Part shown: positions 30,563-39,306 of the stretch, piece by piece | How positions within the stretch are numbered: the first letter of the stretch is position 1 | Layout of the letters: each line of letters begins with the position of its first letter | Source: a virus | Virus record (IMG/VR): IMGVR_UViG_3300051215_000040 | Span: 1-54,326 of that record | Direction: 5' to 3' (one strand) | DNA length: 54,326 nt | The notes under the pieces: model-generated | Seen by the model: only the letters and a program-made list of their open reading frames with translations | Told to the model about the DNA's origin: nothing | Database searches by the model: none | Translations under genes and position numbers: made by a program

Positions 30563-32469
30563 ACCAAGAAATTTTAGGCTTGATCCAAAACAACCCTGAA
30601 GCCATGCAGGCTGTCGGGGAGGCTGTTCAGGAAATCCTGAACGACCAAGACGTCTCTCCAGAGGCTGTCGATCAACTGACGCAAGTCATCGAAAGCACGC
30701 TGCAAAACCCGGCGTCCTATGAGCAGACGCGCATGGCGATGATTCAGTCCAACCTGATCGACGCCGAGGACTTGCCCGAGCAGTTTGACGAGATGATTTT
30801 GACCGTCTTGCTGATCGCTTTGAAGGTCGTGCAGGGTCAGATGCAGTCGGGCAACGTGCCGAAGTTTGCACGCGGCGGCCTGAACTCGATCGCACGCATG
30901 GGCCGGTATGGCGACACCATGCTGGCGCACATCACGCCCGAAGAGGCCCGCCTGCTTCGCGCTCGCGGCGGCTCCGGCACCATCAACCCCATGACTGGCC
31001 TGCCCGAGTTTTGGAGCCTGAAAAAAGCTCTGAAAAAGGTGTTCAAGGCCGTTGCGCCAGTTCTGCCGATTGTTTTATCGTTTGTGGCCCCTGGCCTCGG
31101 TACCGCAATTGGTAGCGCCCTGGGTGCCACAGGCACTGCGGCCAGCATGCTGGGCAGCGCAGCGATTGGCGGCCTGTCATCGGCTGCGGCTGGTGGCAAC
31201 GCGCTCAAGGGCGCGATCGGTGGCGCTCTTGGCGCTGGCGCTGGCAGTGCTTTGGGCAGCGCAATCGGCGACGCCACGGGTATGACGCTGAGCAACACCG
31301 CTCAAAACGTGCTGGGCAGCTCCTTGATTGGCGGCGCACAGAGCGCGGCCAGCGGTGGTGATTTCCTGACCGGCGCGGTGCAGGGCGGCGTCGGCGGCTA
31401 TGCGGGCAGTACGCTTGGCGGTGCCGCAAGTGGCATCGAGGGCAAGCTCGGCGCTGGTTTGCAGACCGCAGGCCAGCAGTTTGGCAACGCGCTGACCATG
31501 GGCGCTGACCCCAAGCAGGCGCTCACGCAAGGCGCACTGTCGGGCTTGGCCGCTGCTTATGCCGCGCCATCGGCCCCCGCACCGAAATCGATCTACGACA
31601 TCACGCCTGCCGAGACTGGCGGCTTGGGCTTGAAGCCTCCATCCGACCTGGTGATCGAGGGCTTGAAGGTGCCAACGCTGAACACACCCAGCGTGCCAGA
31701 GATGGGCCTGAGCACAAATTACAGCCTGACCGGCGGCAGCACTCCAACCTTCACGGGCCCTGACAGCTTCACGCCCGATTACTCGCTGGCTGGCCCCGCA
31801 ACAGTGGACACGGCATCGGCTGAGCCCTACACCGGCACAGGCATCAAAGCCTCGCCGCTCAGCGTGATTGCAGCCCAAACAGAGGCCGCGATGCCTTTGG
31901 CAACCAAGCCCGCCGCTGGTGCTGGCAACAAGATGGGCACAAGCGGCCTGGGCACTGCGGCCAGCATGCTGCCGCTGCTCTCGCTGTTTGGCTCGGCCAA
32001 CACGCCAGAGGAAGTGCAGCAGGTCGTGGCCGGCATGACGCCCGAGCAGCAGGAGTACTTCAACCGCCCGATGCGCACCTGGAATTGGGACACGCTCAGC
32101 GCTGCGGCCAAGATGCAGGGCCTGCCTGTTGGCAGCTACATCGCCCGCAACTGGGACAAGGTCGGCGGCGGTATGTACGACAACCCAGAAGAGCCCACTC
32201 AGAAGCTGGCCCGTGGCGGCGCTTTGACCCGTTTGGCCCGTGGCGGCGGCTCTGGCCGCGATGACACCATCCCCGCGCGCCTCTCGGACGGCGAGTACGT
32301 GATGGACGCCGAGACCGTGGCGCTGCTGGGCGATGGCTCCACAGACGCCGGGGCTCGCCAGCTGGACCGGATGCGGGCTAAAATCCGTGAACACAAAGGC
32401 AAATCGATGGCCCGGGGCAAGTTCAGCGCGAACGCCAAATCGCCGTTGGCATATCTGAAAGGCGCTTAA
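30559..32469 (+). CDS. Gly/Ala-rich ejection-type virion protein with SGRDDTIPA motif (636 aa)
   Basis: The start is the ATG at 30559, in overlap with the previous stop. The helical N-terminus (about 1-110) precedes FARGGLNSIARMGRYGDTML. A long Gly/Ala-rich amphipathic and membrane-prone region (about 165-340) is typical of proteins that enter the cell envelope. The C-terminal third has LARGGG-SGRDDTIPARLSDG, then EYVMDAETVALLGDG, a motif widespread in phage virion proteins. Probably one of the internal proteins that form a channel for DNA entry (inferred from composition and place). Confidence 0.72.
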   Translation: MNQEILGLIQNNPEAMQAVGEAVQEILNDQDVSPEAVDQLTQVIESTLQNPASYEQTRMAMIQSNLIDAEDLPEQFDEMILTVLLIALKVVQGQMQSGNVPKFARGGLNSIARMGRYGDTMLAHITPEEARLLRARGGSGTINPMTGLPEFWSLKKALKKVFKAVAPVLPIVLSFVAPGLGTAIGSALGATGTAASMLGSAAIGGLSSAAAGGNALKGAIGGALGAGAGSALGSAIGDATGMTLSNTAQNVLGSSLIGGAQSAASGGDFLTGAVQGGVGGYAGSTLGGAASGIEGKLGAGLQTAGQQFGNALTMGADPKQALTQGALSGLAAAYAAPSAPAPKSIYDITPAETGGLGLKPPSDLVIEGLKVPTLNTPSVPEMGLSTNYSLTGGSTPTFTGPDSFTPDYSLAGPATVDTASAEPYTGTGIKASPLSVIAAQTEAAMPLATKPAAGAGNKMGTSGLGTAASMLPLLSLFGSANTPEEVQQVVAGMTPEQQEYFNRPMRTWNWDTLSAAAKMQGLPVGSYIARNWDKVGGGMYDNPEEPTQKLARGGALTRLARGGGSGRDDTIPARLSDGEYVMDAETVALLGDGSTDAGARQLDRMRAKIREHKGKSMARGKFSANAKSPLAYLKGA

Positions 32470-32470
32470 T

Positions 32471-33910
32471 ATGGCCAGCTTGTTTCAGGGTGACCCCCAA
32501 AAAGCTACCTCCTACGTCACCAGCACGACGGAAACTCCGAAGTGGCTGCAGGACGCGATTTACAACCAAATCTACCAGTCGACCAACGTCGCCAACACGC
32601 CGTTCACGCCCTACAAGGGGACGCTGGTAGCCGGTGCAACGCCTCAGCAGCAGCAGGCCTACGACGCCGTCTCGGCCAATCAGGGTTTGTGGAAAGCGCC
32701 GTTTGAGGCAGCACAGACCGGTCTTGAAAAGCTGAGCGCCGCGCCCGGTGCCATGACGGCCGCAGCCCCATACCTGCAACAAGCCACCGGCATGAGCCCA
32801 CTGCAGGCTGCGCAGCCCCTGATTTCTCAGGCCACAGGCACAAGCGGCGTTGGCGCGGCTCAGCCGTACCTGACGCAGCAAGCGGCCGCTTTGGCTGGCG
32901 TTGACACCGGTACCGGCGCACGCACGCTCTCGCCGTATGTGCAGGCCAGCCTGGAGGGCTCAGGCCTGACAGCCGCCGCCCCGTACATGCAAGAGGCGGC
33001 CAAGACCAGCGCGCAGGACATTGGGCAGTTCTTCAACCCCTACACCGAGTCGGTGACCAGCCAGATCGCAAAGCTGGGCGCTCGAAACCTGTCGGAAAAC
33101 TTACTCCCTGGCGTCTCGGATGCCTTCATCCGTGCGGGCCAGTTTGGTGGCACGCGCATGGGCGAGTTTGGCAGCCGGGCGCTGCGCGACACGCAGGAAT
33201 CCATCCTGAACCAGCAGTCGCAGGCGTTGCAGGCTGGCTACGGCCAAGCGGTGTCCGCCGCTCAGCAAGAAGCAGCCCGCCAGGCTCAGCTGGCATCGAC
33301 CGCTGGCGGCCTTGGTACCGCCCAGCAGCAGGCGATTTTGTCTGGTGGCCAGGCGCTCACATCTGCTCAGCAGCAAGCGGCGCAGCAAGAGATTGCACGC
33401 GCTCAGGCCCTGGGTGGCGTCGGCACGCAGCTTGGCGGCCTGACCCAGCAGCAGCAGTCCGCACTCCTGAGCGCGGCCCAGCAAACAGGCGCGCTCACCG
33501 GCCAGCAGCAGCAGTTGCTTGCGTCCGTGGGGGCGCAGACCGGCCAGCTCACCGGGGCCGATTTGCAGCGCCAGCAGTCCGTGCTTCAGCAGATGGCCGC
33601 TCAGGCCCAGCAAGGCCAGCAGATGCGCACGCAAGACGTCGCTGCCCTGGAGGCCGCTGGCATGTCTCAGCAGCAGATTGCCCAGCGCCAGGCCGATGCG
33701 GCTTACCAGCAGTACATGCTCGAGCAGCAATACCCCAAGTCTCAGCTCGACTGGCTGTCCACTCAGGTGCGCGGCATGGCCCCCAACGTGCAGTCCTCGA
33801 CCTCGCAGGGCACCACGAGCACGGGCGCAACTTACTCGGCATCGCCGCTGCAGCAGCTGGCGACCGGCTTGTCCGCATCTGCCGGCTTGAGCAAGCTGCT
33901 CGGCGGTTAA
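32471..33910 (+). CDS. Gln-rich ejection-type virion protein (479 aa)
   Basis: The start codon follows the previous stop by one base. A conserved core FFNPYTESVTSQIAKLGARN (near 180) and AFIRAGQFGGTRMGEFGSRA (near 218) is followed by a long Gln/Ala-rich region (about 240-430) with repeated QQQQ-type blocks. The extended helical, low-complexity build resembles internal ejection proteins of podoviruses. No enzymatic motif is seen. Confidence 0.72.
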   Translation: MASLFQGDPQKATSYVTSTTETPKWLQDAIYNQIYQSTNVANTPFTPYKGTLVAGATPQQQQAYDAVSANQGLWKAPFEAAQTGLEKLSAAPGAMTAAAPYLQQATGMSPLQAAQPLISQATGTSGVGAAQPYLTQQAAALAGVDTGTGARTLSPYVQASLEGSGLTAAAPYMQEAAKTSAQDIGQFFNPYTESVTSQIAKLGARNLSENLLPGVSDAFIRAGQFGGTRMGEFGSRALRDTQESILNQQSQALQAGYGQAVSAAQQEAARQAQLASTAGGLGTAQQQAILSGGQALTSAQQQAAQQEIARAQALGGVGTQLGGLTQQQQSALLSAAQQTGALTGQQQQLLASVGAQTGQLTGADLQRQQSVLQQMAAQAQQGQQMRTQDVAALEAAGMSQQQIAQRQADAAYQQYMLEQQYPKSQLDWLSTQVRGMAPNVQSSTSQGTTSTGATYSASPLQQLATGLSASAGLSKLLGG

Positions 33911-33925
33911 TTTTTGGAGGCTCAC

Positions 33926-35221
33926 ATGCCATCGATCTACGACCTGGCCTCGAACTACGAACTTGGCGAAACGGGCAAAGCGCCCGGCGTCCGCCTGCCC
34001 GTGGCCGAGGCCCCCATCGTTGCAGCACCGGTCGCCGCGCCGGTTGCCGCCGTTGCGCAGGAGGCCATGCCGCCTGTGCTACCCCCTGGCATGGAGGGCG
34101 CTGGCCGCAATCAGCAGCTCCTGTCGATGCTGGGTAAGTACTTCCCGCAAAACGACGACTATGGCGCAGAGCTCAAATCCGCACGCGCCACGATGACCAA
34201 AGAGTCCGAGGCTTTCAACAAGCTCTTGCAGGACGCCATCAAGCAGCCCCAGGAAACCGGCCCCAGCAAGGCCGAGATGTATTTCCGCCTGGCCGCCGCG
34301 TTTGGTGCCCCAACCAAGACCGGCAACTTCATGGAGTCGCTGGGCAAGGCCGGAGAGGCCGCCGCCACCATGAACAAAGAGCAGCGCGAGGCCGCCCAGG
34401 CAGAGCGCGCACGCCGTCTGTCGCTGGGCCTGGAGGCGCAAAAGCTGCGCATGACCGGTGCCAAGGAAGACCTTACAACCCTGCGCCAGTTGGCCGCCGA
34501 GGGCATGAAGGACAAGCGCACGATTGCCACCGAGCTGATCAAGGACTACGTGAAGTCCGGCCAGCCCGAGTCCAGCGCCGGCAAGCAGGCCAAGGACGAG
34601 GGCCTGGTGCCGGGCACACCCGAGTTCCAAAAGCGCGTCGGCCAGATTGCCGAGATGAACGTCGAAAAGCAGATGGCGCAGATCAACACGGCGCTGGCCA
34701 ACATGGGCACCGCCCAGGCCAACATGGCGCTGCAGCAGCAGAAGTTCGACTTCCAGCAGACCCAGGCCACCAAGCTGACCGCGCCCGAGGTGAAGCTCAA
34801 GACCGAAACCGAGGACTCGCTGTCCAGCGTCAAGGGTGCCATGCAGGACATGAAGCGCGCCTTCGACCTCAACAAAAACAGCATGGGCGGCTCACTGGTC
34901 GACAAAGCATCCCGCCTTGCCTTGGAGGCCGCCGGATCCAAGGACCCAACGCTGCTCAACACGCAGGAGCTGGAAAACATCCTCAAGGGCTCGATGATCA
35001 GCTCCGCCGCCGAGAAGATGAAGGGCGTGCTGTCCGATTCGGACATCAAGTTGTTGGCCGAGGTGTCTGGTGCCAAAGCCAAGAACCAGGAAGAGCGTCG
35101 CCGCATCCTGATCAACGCCTATGGTGCTTTGCAGCGCGGTATGGCCAAGCAGCAAAAGCGCCTCAACGAGATCAACCAGGGTCTGTACCGTGAAACCGCA
35201 CCCGCCGGAGGGCTTGAATAA
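33926..35221 (+). CDS. Ejection-type virion protein, coiled coil (431 aa)
   Basis: TTGGAGG (33914-33920) precedes the ATG at 33926. A Pro/Ala/Val-rich N-terminus (APIVAAPVAAPVAA) leads into helical segments: KAEMYFRLAAAFGAPTKTGN, then long charged coiled coils (KEQREAAQAERARRLSLGLE and FDFQQTQATKLTAPEVKLKT). It shares gene order with the two preceding proteins. A DNA-transfer or ejection role is inferred. TAATG overlap with the next gene. Confidence 0.7.
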   Translation: MPSIYDLASNYELGETGKAPGVRLPVAEAPIVAAPVAAPVAAVAQEAMPPVLPPGMEGAGRNQQLLSMLGKYFPQNDDYGAELKSARATMTKESEAFNKLLQDAIKQPQETGPSKAEMYFRLAAAFGAPTKTGNFMESLGKAGEAAATMNKEQREAAQAERARRLSLGLEAQKLRMTGAKEDLTTLRQLAAEGMKDKRTIATELIKDYVKSGQPESSAGKQAKDEGLVPGTPEFQKRVGQIAEMNVEKQMAQINTALANMGTAQANMALQQQKFDFQQTQATKLTAPEVKLKTETEDSLSSVKGAMQDMKRAFDLNKNSMGGSLVDKASRLALEAAGSKDPTLLNTQELENILKGSMISSAAEKMKGVLSDSDIKLLAEVSGAKAKNQEERRRILINAYGALQRGMAKQQKRLNEINQGLYRETAPAGGLE

Positions 35222-37230
35222 TGGCCGACAACGCAGTCAACCTTACACGGGCCGTCTTGGGCCAAGGCCTGGGCATGGGCTGGGGCGACGAGGCCGAGGC
35301 CTGGCTGCGCTCCAAGCTCGGCGATCAGCCCTACGAGCAGGCCTTGGGCCAGATTCGCCAGGAGTACGCCCGCTATACTCGGGAAAACCCTGGGACCGCC
35401 ATGGCGGCTGAGTTTGCCGGCGGCATGGCCCCGGCGGTCGGCATGATGTTTGTGCCCGGCGGTCAAGGCGCGGCGGTGACTCAAGCCCAGCGCAGCACAG
35501 CAGGCGCTCTGGCGCGTCTGGCGGCCCTTGGCGGGGCCACAGGCGCTGTCTCTGGCGCTGGCACGGCCGAAGAGGGCGGGCGCGTTGGCGGGGCCATCAC
35601 GGGCGGCACGCTAGGCACGATCATTGGCGGCGGGGCTCCGGTGGTCCTGCGCGGTGCCAAGGGCGCGGGCCAGTGGCTGCGCGAGCGCCTGGCTCCCACG
35701 GAGTCGGTGATTGCCAGCCGCGCTGGCGAGAAGATGACCAAGGCGATGCGCGAGTCCAACCTCACGCCCCAGCAAATCGAGCAGATGGTTGCCCGTGATC
35801 GCGCCATGGGCGTGCCAAGTACCGTGGCCAACGTGGATGCGGCCATGGCCGATCTGGCCGAGGCCGTGGCCCAGCGCACCGGCAAGGGCACGCGCAAGGT
35901 TGAAAAAACCCTCACGGAGCAGAAAACCGGCGCACGCGAGCGCACATACCAGCAGGTCCAAAAAGGCCTGCAGCCTGGCGACTTCTACGCCGACGAGGCC
36001 AAGCTCGTGCAAGACCTGCGCAGCAAGGCTAAGGACGTTTACGGGCAGGCTTATGCCTGGGGCGATGTGGACGACCCGCGCATCGTTGAGGCCCTGAAGA
36101 ATCCGCAGTTCCAGGCGTTTTTCCAGAAGGCTCGCAGCATCGCCGACACCGAGGCCATGGCGGCCAAGCTGCGCGGCGAGGACCCCAGCCGTTTTGCGCT
36201 GCCTGAGATTTACAAGCCCACCGGCAAGTTCACCGAGACCGGCGCAGAGATTCTGGAGCTGACCAAGCTGCCAGACGTCCGCACGCTGGACTACATCAAG
36301 CGCGGCATCGATGCGACCATCGAGTCCGGCTTCAAGGGTCAGGGCATGTCCACGGCAGAGGCAAGCGCCCTGCGCGACTTGCGCAAGGTGTTTGTGAACG
36401 CCATCGACGAGAACGTTCCGATTTACCGCGACGCCCGCAAGGCTTACGCTGGCGACATGGAGGTGCTGGACGCGATGCGCACCGGCATGACCGACTTCAA
36501 GAAGCTCGACCACGAGCAGGTGATCAAGATGGTCGCCGACATGAGCGACGCTGAAAAGACCGCCTTCCGCACCGGTGTGGCCCGCAACTTGTACGGCCAG
36601 ATCATGGACTCGGCGCAAAACCGCAACGCGGCGAGCAACATCATCAACTCGCCCGAAACGGCCGCCAAGCTGCAACCGCTGTTTGACGACCCGGCCCACT
36701 TCCGGCTGTTCAAAGCCGCCATGGAGCGCGAGGCCCAGCTCTTCCAGCAGGCCAGCAAAATCCTGGGCGGCTCGCAGACGGCCAAACGTGGCGCGATGCG
36801 CGAGGCGCTGGAAGAGGGCAGCGACATTGGCCAGACGATTGGACAGGCCGTGACAGGCAGCCCAATGAACGCGCTGACGGGCCTTGTTGCTCGCTTGGCC
36901 AACAGCGCCACGATCACGCCCGCTGTGGCCGACAAAATGGCCGACATGCTGATGGCCAAGAACCCGGCCGATGTGGCTGCCGTGGTGAAGTTTCTCGACG
37001 ACTACGCCGCCGGCCAAGTGCCCAAGGCTGTGCGTGCCACGGCTGGTGAGGCTGGTACCGTGATGGGCACCACCACCTCGATCTGGAATCCGCCTGCGGT
37101 GCAGGGTGAGCCCACCGGCACGATTGAGGGTGAAATCACATCCGTGCCTGAGCCCAGCGACGAGCTGGAGCAGGAGTGGCTCAAGACGCAAAAGCGATCA
37201 GACGGCACGCTGCCTGATCGCTTGGAATGA
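35221..37230 (+). CDS. Ejection-type virion protein, membrane-prone N-terminus (669 aa)
   Basis: It starts in a TAATG overlap. The N-terminal motif GLGMGWGDEAEAWLRSKLG and the Gly/Ala-rich stretch at about 60-150 (GGMAPAVGMMFVPGG, then GGAITGGTLGTIIGGG) recall gp16-type injection proteins. The rest is helical, with an acidic C-terminus (EPSDELEQEWLKTQKRSDGT). Last gene of the late module, just before the strong terminator at 37267-37294. Confidence 0.75.
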   Translation: MADNAVNLTRAVLGQGLGMGWGDEAEAWLRSKLGDQPYEQALGQIRQEYARYTRENPGTAMAAEFAGGMAPAVGMMFVPGGQGAAVTQAQRSTAGALARLAALGGATGAVSGAGTAEEGGRVGGAITGGTLGTIIGGGAPVVLRGAKGAGQWLRERLAPTESVIASRAGEKMTKAMRESNLTPQQIEQMVARDRAMGVPSTVANVDAAMADLAEAVAQRTGKGTRKVEKTLTEQKTGARERTYQQVQKGLQPGDFYADEAKLVQDLRSKAKDVYGQAYAWGDVDDPRIVEALKNPQFQAFFQKARSIADTEAMAAKLRGEDPSRFALPEIYKPTGKFTETGAEILELTKLPDVRTLDYIKRGIDATIESGFKGQGMSTAEASALRDLRKVFVNAIDENVPIYRDARKAYAGDMEVLDAMRTGMTDFKKLDHEQVIKMVADMSDAEKTAFRTGVARNLYGQIMDSAQNRNAASNIINSPETAAKLQPLFDDPAHFRLFKAAMEREAQLFQQASKILGGSQTAKRGAMREALEEGSDIGQTIGQAVTGSPMNALTGLVARLANSATITPAVADKMADMLMAKNPADVAAVVKFLDDYAAGQVPKAVRATAGEAGTVMGTTTSIWNPPAVQGEPTGTIEGEITSVPEPSDELEQEWLKTQKRSDGTLPDRLE

Positions 37231-37266
37231 TTGCAGTTGTCTCCCTCACCTCAGAAATGAGGTTTC

Positions 37267-37294
37267 ACCCCGCCCCAACCCGGCGGGGTTTTTT
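37267..37294 (+). terminator. Rho-independent terminator ending the late module
   Basis: ACCCCGCC (37267-37274) pairs perfectly with GGCGGGGT (37282-37289) around a 7-nt loop, followed by six T residues (37289-37294). It separates the late plus-strand genes from the convergent minus-strand operon, whose last gene ends at 37293. On the minus strand the hairpin is not followed by T, so it is oriented for plus transcription. Confidence 0.92.
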
Positions 37295-37466
37295 ATTGGT
37301 CGAACGCGACCTTGTTGCGCGTGTCCAGGATGATGCGCAGGTGCTCAGCCGCCGCCGTCTGGCCGTCCAGCTCGGCGCGCTTGATGGCGTCGGTTAATTC
37401 CTGCACCGATCGCGTCCAGTGCAGGCCGGGGCCTAAGATGGCCCGGATGTAGGTCCAGGGGCTCAC
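37293..37466 (-). CDS. Small hypothetical protein (57 aa), last gene of the early operon
   Basis: A GTG start overlaps the upstream stop as GTGA, giving 57 residues; a longer ATG frame to 37505 would run through its neighbour. Content: WTYIRAILGPGLHWTRSVQE and a helical AAAEHLRIILDTRNK end. No family recognised. Its stop lies at the late terminator, so the two convergent transcripts meet here. Confidence 0.6.
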   Translation of the reverse strand: MSPWTYIRAILGPGLHWTRSVQELTDAIKRAELDGQTAAAEHLRIILDTRNKVAFDQ

Positions 37467-37678
37467 TGGTTTTTCTCGCGGAGCTTGTCTTGGATAAGCT
37501 GCCAAAGAATGACCGGAACCGTGGCGTTTGGGGCGCTCATGATGATGTCCTCAAACTCTTTGTCCGTTAGTCCGGCAAACCGTTTTTTTTCCAACCGCTC
37601 ATTGCGAGCCCGCAGCAGCCGGTTCTCGCGGTCCAGCTCGGCGACCAGCATGTCGAGGTTTTGTTCGTCGGGTGTCAT
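37463..37678 (-). CDS. Coiled-coil hypothetical protein (71 aa)
   Basis: The ATG at 37678 lies two bases after the upstream stop. Residues 5-40 form a predicted charged coiled coil (MLVAELDRENRLLRARNERL). The C-terminal part is FEDIIMSAPNATVPVILWQL followed by a Lys-rich end. Function unknown; it could be a small regulator or adaptor, without further evidence. Confidence 0.65.
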   Translation of the reverse strand: MTPDEQNLDMLVAELDRENRLLRARNERLEKKRFAGLTDKEFEDIIMSAPNATVPVILWQLIQDKLREKNQ

Positions 37679-37680
37679 TT

Positions 37681-38202
37681 TTAGAGCTCCATTACGGTAA
37701 CGTCGTGCGGCTTCTTCTTGCCCGCCAAAATTTCATGAATGCGCCGCTCGGTTTCGCGGTGCGCCTTGATCATGGTGCGCGCTGGCAGCGCTTCGAGCAG
37801 GTCGCTGTAATCGGCCAGCACGCCACGCACGGCCTGGATGCCTGCGCCGTCCAAGCGAATGTTGCCGCCGTCTTTGTGGCGCTTTCCGGCCATGGCCATG
37901 GCGGTCACGGCGTCTTGCAGCAGGCCGCTGGCGTCGGTGATTTCGACCGGGTCGCCATCGCAGTCCAGCCACGGGCCGTTGTTGACCAGCGTCTCCATGA
38001 TGTTCACCGCGTCACTCACCACGCGCCAGTCATCGGTGGTGGGCGTCGGGGCCTTTTCCATGGCTTCGAGGCCGCCGTGCATGCGCGTGAGCTGGTGGCG
38101 GCGAAGCTCCTCGGGCAGCGGCTGCAAGGGACTGGCCATCATGACGTCCAAGAGGCTGTAGCGGTACACGTAGACCGTTTTTGGGGGCTTGCGTTTTTTC
38201 AT
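37681..38202 (-). CDS. Hypothetical protein (173 aa)
   Basis: The ATG overlaps the upstream stop as ATGA. A basic N-terminus (KKRKPPKTVYVYRYSLLDVM) precedes a helical protein with RMHGGLEAMEKAPTPTTDDW, DASGLLQDAVTAMAMAGKRH and an AGIQAVRGVLADYSDLLEAL region. It resembles phage proteins of similar size without known function. Soluble; no catalytic motif. Confidence 0.75.
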   Translation of the reverse strand: MKKRKPPKTVYVYRYSLLDVMMASPLQPLPEELRRHQLTRMHGGLEAMEKAPTPTTDDWRVVSDAVNIMETLVNNGPWLDCDGDPVEITDASGLLQDAVTAMAMAGKRHKDGGNIRLDGAGIQAVRGVLADYSDLLEALPARTMIKAHRETERRIHEILAGKKKPHDVTVMEL

Positions 38203-38438
38203 AAACCTGCGAGTTTGTTGGCGGCTCGGTGCAGCCGCGCGTTGAACCAGCGCCTGATCGCATAGCTGCGCACCAGGCTAATGATGGTGAACCAAGCGCC
38301 GATCGCCAGGTTGTCGGACAGTGGCAGGTGAATGCCAAACATCGGAAAGATCGCCAGCTGGCTGGCCAGCGCCACGCCGTAGCCGATGACCACGTTGAAC
38401 ACGGACTCAATCAGCGAGGCGGTGCGGGACTGGTTCAT
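38199..38438 (-). CDS. Small two-span membrane protein (79 aa)
   Basis: The start is set at the MNQSRTASL ATG at 38438, which overlaps the upstream stop; upstream in-frame extension has no support. Hydrophobic segments are VFNVVIGYGVALASQLAIFP and LAIGAWFTIISLVRSYAIR. This pattern (SLIE..NV.IGYGVAL...FTIISLVRSY..RR.FN) recurs in phage membrane proteins of unknown function (DUF7220 type). The C-terminus is basic. Confidence 0.78.
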   Translation of the reverse strand: MNQSRTASLIESVFNVVIGYGVALASQLAIFPMFGIHLPLSDNLAIGAWFTIISLVRSYAIRRWFNARLHRAANKLAGL

Positions 38439-38554
38439 TTGAGCCACGCTGAAACGGCGTAAAAGATGCAAAAAATACCAGTGAGCCAGTGCTTGCCCAG
38501 CCATGCGGCCAAGAACACGTTACTGGTCAGCAGGGCGAGCTGGGCGTCGGTCAT
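38435..38554 (-). CDS. Tiny membrane protein (39 aa)
   Basis: It starts at an ATGA overlap (38554) and ends in another, giving 39 residues with one hydrophobic segment (FLAAWLGKHWLTGIFCIFYA). The upstream in-frame extension is rejected because it crosses the neighbouring coupled gene. Together with 38199-38438 it gives a pair of adjacent membrane proteins; function unknown. Confidence 0.6.
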   Translation of the reverse strand: MTDAQLALLTSNVFLAAWLGKHWLTGIFCIFYAVSAWLK

Positions 38555-38859
38555 TTCGGCTCCACCAGGTATTTCTTGACCTCTTCGTACAAGTCGTTGC
38601 GCGCGTGGTTGTCGGCCTCTTGCACGGTCCAGCCTGCATAGCGCATCTCGTTTTCGCAACGCTTCAGCAGCTCATGCATCTCGCGCAAGCAGTCCGCAGC
38701 CTTGCCATGCAACGGCCACTGCAATGTCTTCTCCAGCATGGCGGCGAGGCCCAGAGGCTTTGGCATTTTGCCAACGCGCATCAGCTCTGCGGTGTCTTCT
38801 TCGCTGGCGTAAGGGTCGAAATGATCGCCAGCCTTTTGGAATGTGGTGGGAATGCTCAT
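38551..38859 (-). CDS. Hypothetical protein (102 aa)
   Basis: CAGGAG precedes the ATG. The protein is acidic and helical, with AGDHFDPYASEEDTAELMRV, AADCLREMHELLKRCENEMR and a C-terminal DLYEEVKKYLVEP. No motif. It lies directly after the HTH gene in the operon and its stop overlaps the next gene. Confidence 0.7.
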   Translation of the reverse strand: MSIPTTFQKAGDHFDPYASEEDTAELMRVGKMPKPLGLAAMLEKTLQWPLHGKAADCLREMHELLKRCENEMRYAGWTVQEADNHARNDLYEEVKKYLVEPK

Positions 38860-39068
38860 TTGTTTTCTCCTGTGCTTTTTGCGTCCTCGAACATCCAGTC
38901 CTCGACGTCTTGTTGGCGGTAGCGAACGTGCCCACGTGGGCCGCCGCCGAGCTTGATGAACTTTGGCCCCCGGCCTTGCATGCGCCAGTTCTCAAGGGTG
39001 CCAGGTGAAATCTTGATCAACTGGGAAACCTCCTGCGGCGTCAGCATCTGGTTTTCAAACTTCTCCAT
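38856..39068 (-). CDS. Excisionase-type helix-turn-helix protein (HTH_17, 70 aa)
   Basis: The 70-residue product (start at the MEKFENQM ATG, 39068) is almost wholly one MerR-like winged helix: LTPQEVSQLIKISPGTLENW, then RMQGRGPKFIKLGG, then VRYRQQDVEDWM. This is the AlpA/excisionase family, which binds DNA to bend it for recombination or to regulate transcription. No integrase is seen, so a regulatory role is more likely than excision. Its place inside the minus-strand operon fits an early regulator. Confidence 0.85.
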   Translation of the reverse strand: MEKFENQMLTPQEVSQLIKISPGTLENWRMQGRGPKFIKLGGGPRGHVRYRQQDVEDWMFEDAKSTGENK

Positions 39069-39109
39069 ATTGCTCTCCAGGTGGGCCGCCCGAAGACGGC
39101 CCGGGGTTA

Positions 39110-39298
39110 TCACTCAGCTGCGGGTGCGGGTGCGGGTGCGGCGGCTGCCTGCTCCTGCGCGGCCTGGACCTGCGCAGCGGCTTGCTTTTCCAGGTTGTTC
39201 AGGAACACCCAGGCGTTGGACTTCGTTGGCAGGTCGCCCAGCACGGAGCGCACAAAGTTGTACTCGTCAGGGGTCAGTTCGAATTTCAGGGTTTGCAT
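39110..39298 (-). CDS. Small protein with PTKSNAWVFLNNLEKQ motif and Ala-Pro tail (62 aa)
   Basis: The MQTLKFEL start at 39298 is preferred over a GTG four codons upstream. The N-terminal part (FELTPDEYNFVRSVLGDLPT, then KSNAWVFLNN) is a conserved phage motif of unknown function. The C-terminus is a low-complexity Ala/Gln/Pro tail (QAAAAPAPAPAAE). Small and acidic. Confidence 0.68.
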   Translation of the reverse strand: MQTLKFELTPDEYNFVRSVLGDLPTKSNAWVFLNNLEKQAAAQVQAAQEQAAAAPAPAPAAE

Positions 39299-39306
39299 GG
39301 TTTCTC

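Noticed and set aside
37463-37505. Longer form of the last early gene starting at 37505
   Set aside because: The coupled GTG at 37466 overlaps the upstream stop exactly, while the longer form would run through the neighbour without a ribosome site.
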